DNA from: Verrucomicrobia bacterium UBA1211
GTDB taxonomy: Bacteria; Verrucomicrobiota; Kiritimatiellia; RFP12; UBA1067
Assembly (NCBI GenBank): GCA_002309585.1
Contig: DBXN01000156.1
Location: 1 to 15,588, forward strand
Reading direction: 5' to 3'
Length of the DNA: 15,588 nt
Shown here: positions 6,616-14,457 of the stretch, piece after piece
Numbering within the stretch: the stretch's first letter is position 1
Layout: every line of letters starts with the position of its first letter
Program-made: the position numbers and the translations under genes
The notes under the pieces: generated by a model
Seen by the model: only the letters and a program-made list of their open reading frames with translations
What the model was told of the DNA's origin: nothing
Databases searched by the model: none

Positions 6616-9024
6616 ATGCTTCCCGAACTTCTATCGCCAGCCGGCAGTTTCGATGCCGCCGTCGCCGCTTTCCAATTCGGCGCCGATGCGGTCTATCTGG
6701 GCCTTCCCCGATTCTCGGCCCGCGCCGACGCGGACAATCTGACCATCGACCGCATCAAGGTCCTCTCCGCCTACGCCCGGACCTTCACGCCCGCGAAGAA
6801 GATCTACATCACGTTCAACACGCTGGTCAAGGAAGGGGAGTGGGAATCGGCGTTGGATGCGTTGGAGGCGTTGGAAGACATCAGGCCGGACGGCGTGATC
6901 GTTCAGGATCTGGGCGTGGCCCGGTTGATCCGCGAACGCTATGCCCACCTGCCGCTCCATGCCAGTACCCAGCTGGCCGCCCATAATTTGGAGGGCGTCC
7001 TGGCGCTGAAGGCGCTTGGCTTCGTCCGCGTTGTTCTGGCGCGGGAACTTTCCCTTGAGGAGATTCGTGAGATCGTCCAAAAAGGCGGCACGGAGATAGA
7101 GATTTTCATTCACGGCGCGCTCTGCTACAGCATGAGCGGGCTTTGCCTCTTCTCATCCCACGCGACGGGACGCAGCGGGAACCGTGGCCGTTGCGCCTAT
7201 TGCTGCCGGGAGCCTTTCCGGACGGACAACGGTTCCGCCGCGATCTTCCCCTTTTCGATGAAAGATCTGGCGCTCGGCCCCATTCTCGATCGGGTTGTGG
7301 CGACCGGCGCGCACTCGCTCAAGATTGAGGGACGGATGAAGAGTCCCTACTACGTCGCTTGCGTCACCGATTACTACCGGCGGCTGTTGGACGGTCATGC
7401 GCCGAATCCCGAAGCGGCGGTTCAGGATCTCCAGACGGTCTTCAGCCGCCCTTGGACCACGTTGTATGCGGAAGGACCGCACGCCGCTTCCCCGATCGAC
7501 CCGATCGGTATCGGCCATCGCGGCGCGCGTATCGGTACCATTGCCGCCCTCTTCGCCGACCGTTCGGGAACCCGTTGGATGCGGTTCACCTCCGATCGCG
7601 CGCTGGAAAAACATGACGGTCTCCAAATCGATCTGCCCAGCGGCGGCAAGCCGTTTGGATTCGCCATTCTCACCCTTCGGGCGGCGGGATCGCGGTCGCC
7701 GGTTATCTCCCTGCCCAAAGGGAGTGAGGTCGAGGTCGCCCTGCCCCCCGCCGATGTCCCGCCGTTGCAACCCGGCTTGCCGATCTTCTGCTCCGCCTCT
7801 CAGGCGGTCAAACGCGCCTATGAGCCGGCCTCGATCCGGGAATCCGCGCTGGCGGTCGGACATCCTGTCGCCTTTGACGTCACGCTCGCGGCCGATGCCG
7901 TGACGGTTACCGCGACGGACACCCTTTCGCCCGATTGCACCGTAACCGTTTCGCTACCCTGTTCCCTCGCGCCTTCCCGTCAGCCGGAACGGACCCCGGA
8001 CGCGGTCCGGAACGCCTTCAGCCGCATGGGTGGAAGCGGATGGAGCTTCGCCGCCTGTACCTGCCGTGATCCCGACGGCCTCTACGCGCCGCCTTCGCTG
8101 CTGAATGATGCGCGGCGCCAGGTGGTCGAACGGCTGACGGCGCTTTCGGAGACCCGTCGGGCGGAACATCGCCAGGCGATCCTTACGTCGGTGAGTGGAA
8201 CGTCGGCGCGCCGGTTGACCGATGATGGCGCGCAGGTCCCGTCTTCCCCCCATCTGACGCTGAAGTGCGATATCGGGCAGGTTCCCGATCCCGATTTCGC
8301 CGCCGCCGATCTGGTTGTGCTGGATATCGGGCACCGTTCCGTTCCGGACCTGCTTGCCCGTCTCCGGATTTGGCGGGAAACGCTGGGGTCGGCGTGTCCG
8401 ATCCGGCCCGCGCTTCCGCTCCTGACGCGGAATGCGGAATCTGACGCGTTGGATCGAGCCGTTGCCGCGCTTCAGGCCGAAGGGTTTCAGGAATGGGAGT
8501 GCGCGGAACTCTCCGGTCTCCACCGGCTTCGCCGGTTGGGGGCCAAACCGGTTTCCGCCGACTGGAGCCTCTATGTGTTCAACCGGATCGCGGCGGAAGC
8601 GTTGGCGGGTTTGGCGGTTGAGTCGTTCGTCCTCTCTCCCGAGATGGATGCGGAGAGCGTCGAAACGTTCCTTCCGCCCTTCGCGAATCCCCGTCCGGAA
8701 TGGCTGCTCTTCCAACATACGCCTCTCTTCATCTCCGAGTCCGCGCCGTGCCTGCCCGGCGGCCCCATCCGTCAGACGCAGTCCTTCACGGACCGGTGCG
8801 GACGGGCTTTCACTTCCCTGTCGCGCAACGGGCGTTGGCAGACCCTCTCCGACCGACCCTTCTGTACGCTCGACACCCGTTGGCATGTCCGTTTTCCGTA
8901 CCGTCGGATCGATTTTTCCTGGTCGCCCCCGCAGGTGGATCTGCCCGGATTGTGGCGGGATCTCCGGCGGGGCGTTCCGCCGGACGGCGCCCATAGCGCC
9001 AATTTCGTGCGACCCCTTTTATAA
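6616..9024 (+). CDS. U32-family protein, RlhA-like (probable RNA hydroxylation)
   Basis: This is an 802-residue member of the peptidase U32 family. E. coli relatives RlhA and TrhP are not proteases: they hydroxylate 23S rRNA C2501 and tRNA U34. The N-terminus MLPELLSPAGSFDAAVAAFQ, with GADAVYLG following, is the standard opening. The family signature lies at about 162-182 (EIEIFIHGALCYSMSGLCLF), with Cys170, Cys177, Cys193 and Cys196/197 as the candidate iron-sulfur or metal ligands. The long C-terminal half recalls the DUF3656 extension of RlhA, but the protein is clearly longer than E. coli RlhA (about 650 residues). The start is set by homology; the frame is open back to 6547, but those bases overlap the terminator T-run. 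No Shine-Dalgarno site precedes 6616. It heads a likely operon with the thioesterase and trmB genes. Confidence 0.88.
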   Translation: MLPELLSPAGSFDAAVAAFQFGADAVYLGLPRFSARADADNLTIDRIKVLSAYARTFTPAKKIYITFNTLVKEGEWESALDALEALEDIRPDGVIVQDLGVARLIRERYAHLPLHASTQLAAHNLEGVLALKALGFVRVVLARELSLEEIREIVQKGGTEIEIFIHGALCYSMSGLCLFSSHATGRSGNRGRCAYCCREPFRTDNGSAAIFPFSMKDLALGPILDRVVATGAHSLKIEGRMKSPYYVACVTDYYRRLLDGHAPNPEAAVQDLQTVFSRPWTTLYAEGPHAASPIDPIGIGHRGARIGTIAALFADRSGTRWMRFTSDRALEKHDGLQIDLPSGGKPFGFAILTLRAAGSRSPVISLPKGSEVEVALPPADVPPLQPGLPIFCSASQAVKRAYEPASIRESALAVGHPVAFDVTLAADAVTVTATDTLSPDCTVTVSLPCSLAPSRQPERTPDAVRNAFSRMGGSGWSFAACTCRDPDGLYAPPSLLNDARRQVVERLTALSETRRAEHRQAILTSVSGTSARRLTDDGAQVPSSPHLTLKCDIGQVPDPDFAAADLVVLDIGHRSVPDLLARLRIWRETLGSACPIRPALPLLTRNAESDALDRAVAALQAEGFQEWECAELSGLHRLRRLGAKPVSADWSLYVFNRIAAEALAGLAVESFVLSPEMDAESVETFLPPFANPRPEWLLFQHTPLFISESAPCLPGGPIRQTQSFTDRCGRAFTSLSRNGRWQTLSDRPFCTLDTRWHVRFPYRRIDFSWSPPQVDLPGLWRDLRRGVPPDGAHSANFVRPLL

Positions 9025-9047
9025 CCCCTCACAAGGAGCGGAAAATC

Positions 9048-9470
9048 ATGAGTACACCGTTTCGGCAAACCATCACATACCGTGTCCCGTATGCGGATAC
9101 CGACCAGATGCAGGTGGTCTACTACGCGAACTATCTGGTCTATTTCGAGCGGCTTCGGAATGAGCTGCTCCGCGCGTCAGGATTGTCCTATCGGGAACTG
9201 GAAGCGCAGGGGATCGCCCTGCCGGTTCTGGAGGCGCATCTGAACTACCATGCGCCCGCCGTCTATGATGATCTGCTGGAAATCACCGGATGGTGCGAGG
9301 AGGCCAAAGGCGTGCGGCTGAAAATCTGTTGCGAGGTCCGGCGGGATGGCAAGTGTCTGGTGGACGGTTATACGGTTCACGCCTGCGTCAATATCACGAC
9401 ACTCCGTCCCACGAAGCCGACTCCCGCTTTCCTCCAGGCGCTCGGTTTCGCGGTCTCGTCCTCCCGATAA
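9048..9470 (+). CDS. YbgC/FadM-type acyl-CoA thioesterase (hotdog fold)
   Basis: This is a 140-residue single hotdog-domain thioesterase that would hydrolyse acyl-CoA thioesters in the cytosol. The signature YADTDQMQVVYYANYLVYFE spans about residues 15-34. Asp19 aligns with the catalytic Asp18 of E. coli YbgC, and the long helix of the fold follows. Length and closing strands (VDGYTVHACVNITT) are normal. The start is supported by AAGGAG at 9033-9038, nine bases upstream. It lies 23 bases after the U32 gene and 21 before trmB. E. coli ybgC sits in the tol-pal cluster and its product acts near phospholipid synthesis; no tol gene is near here, so the substrate and any link to Tol-Pal are open. 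Confidence 0.92.
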   Translation: MSTPFRQTITYRVPYADTDQMQVVYYANYLVYFERLRNELLRASGLSYRELEAQGIALPVLEAHLNYHAPAVYDDLLEITGWCEEAKGVRLKICCEVRRDGKCLVDGYTVHACVNITTLRPTKPTPAFLQALGFAVSSSR

Positions 9471-9491
9471 TCTCTCTGCGGACACTTTTCC

Positions 9492-10196
9492 ATGGCCAAC
9501 ATTGAACTTAACCATCTGATTCGCGTCACCGATCCGACCGTGCCTCTCCCGTTGGACGCGCACTTCGATCCCGCGAAACCGCTTGAACTGGAGATCGGTT
9601 GCGGGAACGGCCGTTTCCTCGCCACCCGCGCGGCGCGGAATCCCGATGTCCAGTACATCGGCATCGAACGGCTCTTGGGACGGGTCCGGAAACTGGAGCG
9701 CAAAGCGCAGACCCGCCATCTGGACAACCTCCGCATCCTTCGGCTGGAGGCGCTCTACACGCTCTATTATCTCTTCCCGACCCATCGGTTGCGGACGGTC
9801 TATGTCTTCTTCCCCGATCCGTGGCCCAAGCGACACCACCACATCCACCGGCTCTTCTCGCCGCTCTTTCTGGATGCGCTCTGGGATAAGCTTGAGGTCG
9901 GAGGCACCATCCAGATCGCGACCGACCACCCCGCCTATTTCGAGGAGATCCAAGCCCGTTTCGCGGCGGACGCGCGGTTCGCCCCCTATCCCGCGATGGA
10001 GCGGGATGCCGAGGAACAGACCGATTTCGAGATGTTGTTCCGCAGTCAGGGACTGCCCATCGGGCAGTGCGCCTATCAGACCCTGCCGGGCTTCGACCGT
10101 CCGCTTCCGCCGATGACCATTCCTCCCGAGATGGAGCCGGATCCCGCCAAACATCCGGAGGTTGAATGGGAAGCGGAAGGGGAAGGGGAGGGTTAA
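9492..10196 (+). CDS. trmB: tRNA (guanine-N7-)-methyltransferase TrmB
   Basis: This enzyme makes m7G46 in the tRNA variable loop with S-adenosylmethionine. The 234-residue protein has the SAM-binding motif LELEIGCGNGRFL at about 31-43, the TrmB hallmark VFFPDPWPKRHHHIHRLF at about 105-122, and TDFEMLFRSQGLPI near 179-192, which corresponds to the conserved T-x-x-E region near the end of the family. The last dozen residues are an unusual acidic run (EVEWEAEGEGEG) encoded by a purine-rich repeat. No clear Shine-Dalgarno precedes the ATG, so translation may depend on coupling to the thioesterase gene 21 bases upstream. A promoter for the next unit begins just after the stop codon. Confidence 0.95.
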   Translation: MANIELNHLIRVTDPTVPLPLDAHFDPAKPLELEIGCGNGRFLATRAARNPDVQYIGIERLLGRVRKLERKAQTRHLDNLRILRLEALYTLYYLFPTHRLRTVYVFFPDPWPKRHHHIHRLFSPLFLDALWDKLEVGGTIQIATDHPAYFEEIQARFAADARFAPYPAMERDAEEQTDFEMLFRSQGLPIGQCAYQTLPGFDRPLPPMTIPPEMEPDPAKHPEVEWEAEGEGEG

Positions 10197-10217
10197 AATG
10201 CCTTTGCCCGCGATGTG

Positions 10218-10246
10218 TTGCGTTGGGGCTTAAAAACCGATATACT
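10218..10246 (+). promoter_or_regulatory. Predicted promoter of the lysA-led operon
   Basis: A strong -10 box TATACT (10241-10246, 5/6) has a weak -35 TTGCGT (10218-10223, 3/6) 17 bases upstream. The start point would be near 10253, about 24 bases before the lysA-type start codon. Confidence 0.5.
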
Positions 10247-10276
10247 ATCCCTTTCAAATTGTGGAGTATTGTGGCG

Positions 10277-11542
10277 ATGATGCAGAAGCGTTTTCCGTTG
10301 GATCTTGAGCAGCTGGAGTCGGTGATCCGTGATCATCCGACGCCGTTCCATCTTTATGACGAACGGGCGATTGTGGCGAATGCCCGCAGGTTGAAGGCGG
10401 CGTTCGCTTGGTGCCCCGGATTTCACGAGTATTTCGCCGTCAAGGCGACACCGAATCCCTTCCTGATGGCGATCCTGAAGAGGGAAGGGTTCGGGATGGA
10501 TTGCAGCTCCCTTCCGGAATTGCTGCTGTGCGAGAAAATCGGTGTGACGGGCGAGTCGATCATGTTCACCTCCAACGATACGCCGGCGGAGGAGTTCGTC
10601 AAGGCGAAGGCGTTGGGCGCGATCATCAATCTGGATGACATCTCCCACATTCCGTTTCTGGAGGCGTGCGCGGGCATTCCGGAGCTGGTCTGCTTCCGGT
10701 ACAATCCGGGACCTTTAAAAGGCGGCAATTCCATCATCGGCACGCCCGAACAGGCGAAGTATGGGTTCACGCGCGATCAGCTGTTTGACGGATACCGGAT
10801 GCTGAAGGCGAAGGGTGTGAAACGGTTCGGGCTGCACACGATGGTCGCCTCGAACGAGTTGAATCCGCAATACTTCATCGACACGGCGGAGATCCTCTTT
10901 GATCTGGCCGGCGCCTTGAGCGCGGAACTGGGGATCCGGTTCGAGTTCGTCAACATCGGCGGCGGCATCGGCATCCCGTACAAGCCCGAACAGCAGGCGG
11001 TCGATCTGGAGCGGGTCGGGGAGGGCATCCGGGCGGCGTATCAGACGCGGATCGCCGACCGTGGGCTTGCCCCGCTGAAGATCTACATGGAGTGCGGGCG
11101 GATGATCACGGGGCCTTACGGCTACCTGGTGGCGACGGTCCGGCACATCAAGAAGACCTACAAGACCTATGCGGGATTGGACGCCTGTATGGCGAACCTG
11201 ATGCGTCCCGCGCTCTATGGCGCGTACCACCACATCACCGTGCCCGCGAAGGCGGACAAGCCGTGCGACACCCTCTACGATGTGACCGGATCGCTTTGCG
11301 AGAATAACGACAAATTCGCAATCGACCGGCTGTTGCCGGAACTGGCGCCGGGCGACCGGGTGGTGATTCATGACGCGGGCGCGCATGGCCACGCGATGGG
11401 GTTCCAGTACAACGGGAAATTGCGTTCCGCCGAACTGCTGTTGCGCGAGGACGGGTCGGTGGTCGAGATCCGCCGGGCGGAGACGGTGGACGATTATTTC
11501 GCGACATTGGATTTTGAGGGCTTTTCGCATTTCCGGGCATAG
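10277..11542 (+). CDS. lysA: Diaminopimelate decarboxylase-like PLP enzyme (divergent LysA clade)
   Basis: This is a fold-type III PLP decarboxylase of 421 residues, most likely converting meso-diaminopimelate to lysine. The PLP lysine is in EYFAVKATPNP (Lys56). The glycine loop IGGGIGIPY is at about 227-235. The dimer-partner cysteine motif is CENNDKFA (Cys341), and the end GFQYNGKLRSAELLLREDG is typical of LysA. It departs from textbook LysA at GLHTMVAS (185-192): the usual HxHxGS has Met189 where the PLP-stacking His is expected and Ala for Gly. I recall similar sequences in other anaerobes annotated as LysA, so this is a clade feature rather than damage, but specificity is less certain. 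The start at 10277 follows GGAG (10263-10266) by ten bases; ATG 10280 and GTG 10271 are alternatives. It leads a four-gene same-strand run. Confidence 0.85.
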   Translation: MMQKRFPLDLEQLESVIRDHPTPFHLYDERAIVANARRLKAAFAWCPGFHEYFAVKATPNPFLMAILKREGFGMDCSSLPELLLCEKIGVTGESIMFTSNDTPAEEFVKAKALGAIINLDDISHIPFLEACAGIPELVCFRYNPGPLKGGNSIIGTPEQAKYGFTRDQLFDGYRMLKAKGVKRFGLHTMVASNELNPQYFIDTAEILFDLAGALSAELGIRFEFVNIGGGIGIPYKPEQQAVDLERVGEGIRAAYQTRIADRGLAPLKIYMECGRMITGPYGYLVATVRHIKKTYKTYAGLDACMANLMRPALYGAYHHITVPAKADKPCDTLYDVTGSLCENNDKFAIDRLLPELAPGDRVVIHDAGAHGHAMGFQYNGKLRSAELLLREDGSVVEIRRAETVDDYFATLDFEGFSHFRA

Positions 11543-11560
11543 GCGCGTCGCAGGGCGCGA

Positions 11561-11566
11561 AGGAGG
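11561..11566 (+). promoter_or_regulatory. Ribosome binding site that sets the epimerase start
   Basis: AGGAGG lies four bases before ATG 11571. The reading frame is open further upstream inside the lysA-type gene, so this site and the TGGxGFLG motif decide the start. Confidence 0.65.
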
Positions 11567-11570
11567 CGTG

Positions 11571-12614
11571 ATGGCGGAAAAGGTGTTGGTGACAGGCGGA
11601 AGCGGGTTTCTGGGGATCAACCTGATCCGGTTTCTGCGGGCGAAGGGCGTGACGGATATCCGGACGCTCGACCTGGTCCCATTCGACTATCCCGAGAAGG
11701 ATGAGGTCGATTGGATCCAGGGGGATGTGCGCGATCCGGAAACGGTGAAACGGGCGATGGAGGGCGTGACGTGGGTGGTCCATACCGCCGCCGCGTTGCC
11801 GCTCTATTCGAAAGAGGAGATCATGAGTACCGATGTCGATGGTACCCGGATCGTGCTGCGCGCGGCGCACACGGCCTGCGTCTCCCGTTTCGTGATGATC
11901 TCATCGACGGCGGTTTACGGCATCCCCGACCACCATCCGCTTTACGAGACCGACAAATTGGAAGGGGTCGGACCTTACGGATGCGCGAAGATCTTGGCCG
12001 AGTCTGAATGTCTGGAGATGCGGAAAGAGGGATTGTGCGTGCCGATCATCCGTCCCAAATCCTTCATCGGGCCGGAACGGCTGGGCGTCTTCGCCCTCTT
12101 TTACGATTGGGCGTATACCGGTCACGGGTTCCCGATGATCGGTAACGGGAAGAACCGGTATCAGCTGATGGATGTCGAGGATCTGTGCCAGGCGATCTGG
12201 CTGACGCTGACCCTGCCGGCGGAGCGGGTGAACGACACCTTCAACATCGGTGCGAAGGAATTCACCACGATGCGTGAAGATTACCAGGCGGTGCTGGATG
12301 AGGCCGGATACGGGAAGAAGATCCGGGGCTTTCCGGCGGCGCCGATGATCTGGACGTTGCGGTTTCTGGAGTTGCTGCATCTTTCGCCGCTCTACAAGTG
12401 GGTCTACGAGACAGCCTCCAAGGATTCGTTTGTCAGCATTGAGAAGGCGGAACAGCGGCTTGGGTTCGCGCCGAGGTACTCCAACAAGGACGCGCTGATC
12501 CGGAACTACCGCTGGTATGTCGCGAACCTGGATTCCTTCAAGGGCAAAACCGGTGTCTCGCATCGTGTCCCGTGGAAGCAGGGGATTCTGGGATTGGCGA
12601 AGAAATTCTTCTGA
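11571..12614 (+). CDS. NAD-dependent epimerase/dehydratase (extended SDR)
   Basis: This is a 347-residue extended short-chain dehydrogenase/reductase. The N-terminal KVLVTGGSGFLG (4-15) is the NAD(P)-binding loop. Catalytic residues are Ser/Thr in SSTAVYG (111-117) and the YGCAK motif (Tyr136, Lys140). The substrate domain contains RPKSFIGPERLGVF and a DVEDL segment. The C-terminus carries an extra basic-aromatic tail (VPWKQGILGLAKKFF) that could form an amphipathic helix on the membrane; this is inference. The family covers nucleotide-sugar epimerases and 3-beta-hydroxysteroid-dehydrogenase-like enzymes, and I cannot choose the substrate. The gene follows the lysA-type gene by 28 bases and is likely in the same operon, though no direct link to lysine synthesis is evident. 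Confidence 0.9.
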   Translation: MAEKVLVTGGSGFLGINLIRFLRAKGVTDIRTLDLVPFDYPEKDEVDWIQGDVRDPETVKRAMEGVTWVVHTAAALPLYSKEEIMSTDVDGTRIVLRAAHTACVSRFVMISSTAVYGIPDHHPLYETDKLEGVGPYGCAKILAESECLEMRKEGLCVPIIRPKSFIGPERLGVFALFYDWAYTGHGFPMIGNGKNRYQLMDVEDLCQAIWLTLTLPAERVNDTFNIGAKEFTTMREDYQAVLDEAGYGKKIRGFPAAPMIWTLRFLELLHLSPLYKWVYETASKDSFVSIEKAEQRLGFAPRYSNKDALIRNYRWYVANLDSFKGKTGVSHRVPWKQGILGLAKKFF

Positions 12615-12648
12615 CGGGAGGGGCGTGCCGGTCACGGCCGTCGGGTGA

Positions 12649-13425
12649 ATGGTGATGGAAATGACATTTTTGGGAACGGGAACGTCGGTCGGGGTGCCGA
12701 TGATCGGGTGTCATTGCCCGGTCTGCGAGAGCGCCGACCCGAAGAACAAACGCCGCCGTTCCTGTTTCTATGTCAAGACGGCCGAAACCGCATTCGTGAT
12801 CGACACGCCGCCGGATTTCCGGCAGCAGATGCTGGACGCGCGGATTGAGCGCTTGGACGCGGTGGTCTTCACCCATGCCCATGCCGACCATCTGTTCGGG
12901 TTTGACGATATCCGCCGGTTCAACACTCTCCAGGGGAAGGAACTCCCGGCGTTCGCAGTTCCCGAAACGCTGGGTCGGATTCAGAACATTTTCGATTACA
13001 TCGGACGGGTTCCGCCCGCGAACGGGCTGTTCCGGCCCCTGATCCGGTTCGAGCCGGTCGAGGGACCGTTTGAGATCGGTGATGTCCGGTTGACGCCGCT
13101 GGATGTCGAACACGGGGTCAAGACGAGCGGTTTCCTGTTGGAATGCGGGGGGCGGCGCGTCGGGTATGTCAGCGACTGCAAGAGGATTCCGGATTTGACG
13201 ATGGCGGTCTTGCGGGATGTGGATGTGATGGTGCTGGATGCGTTGCGGGACCGGCCCCATCCCACGCACATGTGTGTGGCGGAGGCGCTGGATGCGCTGG
13301 CCTTGATCGGGGCCAAGCGGTCCTATCTGACCCACCTCAGCCACGATCTGGATCACACGGCGTTATCCGCCCGGCTTCCGGAGACGGTGTTCGCCAGTTA
13401 CGATGGTTTGCGGATCGAGGTTTGA
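12649..13425 (+). CDS. PhnP-like metallo-beta-lactamase-fold hydrolase
   Basis: This is a 258-residue metal-dependent hydrolase of the MBL fold. The N-terminal MTFLGTGTSVGVPMIG, followed by CHCPVC (Cys21, Cys23, Cys26), is the PhnP-type opening with a structural zinc site. The metal motif is THAHADH (His76, His78, Asp80, His81) followed by the common FDDIRRF. Further ligands are expected from DVEHG, SDCKRIPD and the closing HLSHDLDH. PhnP opens phosphoribosyl cyclic phosphate, and relatives act as phosphodiesterases; no phosphonate genes are nearby, so a general cyclic-phosphodiester activity is only inferred. The start is uncertain: ATG at 12649, 12655 and 12661 are all in frame and none has a well-placed ribosome site. 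It lies 34 bases after the epimerase gene. Confidence 0.87.
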   Translation: MVMEMTFLGTGTSVGVPMIGCHCPVCESADPKNKRRRSCFYVKTAETAFVIDTPPDFRQQMLDARIERLDAVVFTHAHADHLFGFDDIRRFNTLQGKELPAFAVPETLGRIQNIFDYIGRVPPANGLFRPLIRFEPVEGPFEIGDVRLTPLDVEHGVKTSGFLLECGGRRVGYVSDCKRIPDLTMAVLRDVDVMVLDALRDRPHPTHMCVAEALDALALIGAKRSYLTHLSHDLDHTALSARLPETVFASYDGLRIEV

Positions 13426-13479
13426 GGCGGCAAAGGATGGTTTGAGGGGTTCGGACACGAACCGTGAAAGGAGGCAGGG

Positions 13480-14304
13480 ATGCGTAAAGGTTGGTTGATG
13501 GGATTGTGTGCGGCGGTTTGCTTCTCCGCATTCGCCCAGAAGATGGATGTCAAACTGGAGTTGGCCTATACGGTTTTCATCGTGGGAGAACCGGTGTTGG
13601 TTCAGGTTTCGGGCATGAACGGCCTGCGGGACGATATCCGATTCGCTCCGGACAGTACCGATCGGCTCCTTTTCGAGATCACGACGGATGATCCGAATGA
13701 GTATCTGACGCAATCCGATGCCCGGCCGATGGCATCCGGGATGGTGATCCGAACCGGCGAGCCCTTTAAACAGAAGGTGGAGTTGGACAAGTGGTTCCCG
13801 CTGCTGAAGGAGGGCCGCTATCTGGTCCGGGCGATCCTGTTGCACAACGGGACCCGGTATGAGTCGCAGAAGAAGAGTTTTGATGTGGTGCCGGGCATCC
13901 TGCTGCAGGAGGGAACGCAGATGTTCGTCAAGCCGCCGGATCTGAAGCGCTCCTTCAAATTGGTCTACTGGCATCGGAATAAGGTTGAACGGCTTTTTCT
14001 GTCGGTGAAGGATGAGCCGACCGGTTTTGTCTGGGATTCGACGGATTTGGGGAACCTGCTGCACGGCAGTAAACCCAAATTGGATATCGCGCCGGACGGC
14101 GTGGTGACGGTGGTCCACAAAGCTTCCCCCGACAATTTCATCCGGACGGTTTTTTGGTCGCTTCCGAAAAGTCTGGAGGTGGTCGAGCGCAACACTTTGC
14201 TTGATCCTGAGATCTCGGCTTCCCAACGGGCGAAAACGCTCTACGGCGAGATCACCGACGGCAACAAACAGGGTGAGAAGAAATCGTGGTGGAAGTTCTG
14301 GTAA
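13480..14304 (+). CDS. Exported protein of unknown function
   Basis: This 274-residue protein is one I do not recognise. The N-terminus MRKGWLMGLCAAVCFSAFAQ is a Sec signal peptide with a likely cut after Ala19 (AFA/Q), so the mature protein should be periplasmic, surface-bound or secreted. The mature part looks beta-rich. Residues about 20-125 (KLELAYTVFIVGEPVLVQVSG to SQKKSFDVVPG) read like an immunoglobulin- or macroglobulin-type domain, as in extracellular proteins that start with a statement of strand-turn-strand repeats. The second half has mixed strands and helices and ends in a basic-aromatic tail, KKSWWKFW. No enzyme motif is evident. The ribosome site AAAGGAGG (13467-13474) is excellent, five bases before the ATG. 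It lies 54 bases after the hydrolase gene and may be the last gene of the lysA-led unit; no terminator is visible after it. Confidence 0.85.
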   Translation: MRKGWLMGLCAAVCFSAFAQKMDVKLELAYTVFIVGEPVLVQVSGMNGLRDDIRFAPDSTDRLLFEITTDDPNEYLTQSDARPMASGMVIRTGEPFKQKVELDKWFPLLKEGRYLVRAILLHNGTRYESQKKSFDVVPGILLQEGTQMFVKPPDLKRSFKLVYWHRNKVERLFLSVKDEPTGFVWDSTDLGNLLHGSKPKLDIAPDGVVTVVHKASPDNFIRTVFWSLPKSLEVVERNTLLDPEISASQRAKTLYGEITDGNKQGEKKSWWKFW

Positions 14305-14309
14305 GGGGC

Positions 14310-14417
14310 ATGTGCGGTCTGCTGATCAACGGGAGCCCGCATAAGAACAACCATACGGTGCGTACCCCACAGGAGCTTCTCGCTGAACGATGGATGGCTG
14401 AGTGCCTTTACGAATGA
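14310..14417 (+). pseudogene. Possible remnant of an NADPH-dependent FMN reductase/flavodoxin-like gene
   Basis: A 35-codon frame begins MCGLLINGSPHKNNHT and ends at TGA 14415. The first 16 residues match the opening strand and phosphate-binding loop of NADPH-dependent FMN reductases and related flavodoxin-fold proteins (typically LLINGSPRKNGNT). The remaining residues (VRTPQELLAERWMAECLYE) do not continue the fold. The frame is far too short for the usual 170-250 residues, and AAGGGG at 14303-14308 is only one base from the ATG. The simplest reading is a gene that lost most of its body. The next gene encodes another flavoprotein, which makes a redox gene here plausible. A chance match over 16 residues cannot be excluded. 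The rest of the 14305-14457 gap shows nothing else I can identify. Confidence 0.4.
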
Positions 14418-14443
14418 TGGTTTGTGTGTAAAAAAGAACAATG

Positions 14444-14455
14444 AAAGGAAAAGGA
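14444..14455 (+). promoter_or_regulatory. Two overlapping ribosome binding sites for the nitroreductase
   Basis: AAAGGA (14444-14449) and AAGGA (14451-14455) each lie eight bases before an ATG, at 14458 and 14464 respectively. They support a start at one of these and not at the upstream in-frame TTG (14422). Confidence 0.55.
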
Positions 14456-14457
14456 AA

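Noticed and set aside
10166..10276. Longer N-terminus for the LysA-like protein
   Set aside because: It would overlap the end of trmB and contain the predicted promoter. The family match starts near 10277.
11370..11570. Longer N-terminus for the epimerase
   Set aside because: The extra residues are an off-frame reading of the lysA-type gene. AGGAGG and the Rossmann motif fix the start at 11571.
14422..14457. TTG start for the nitroreductase
   Set aside because: It would prepend a lysine-rich dozen residues to a normal signal peptide, and those residues are simply the translated ribosome-site region.
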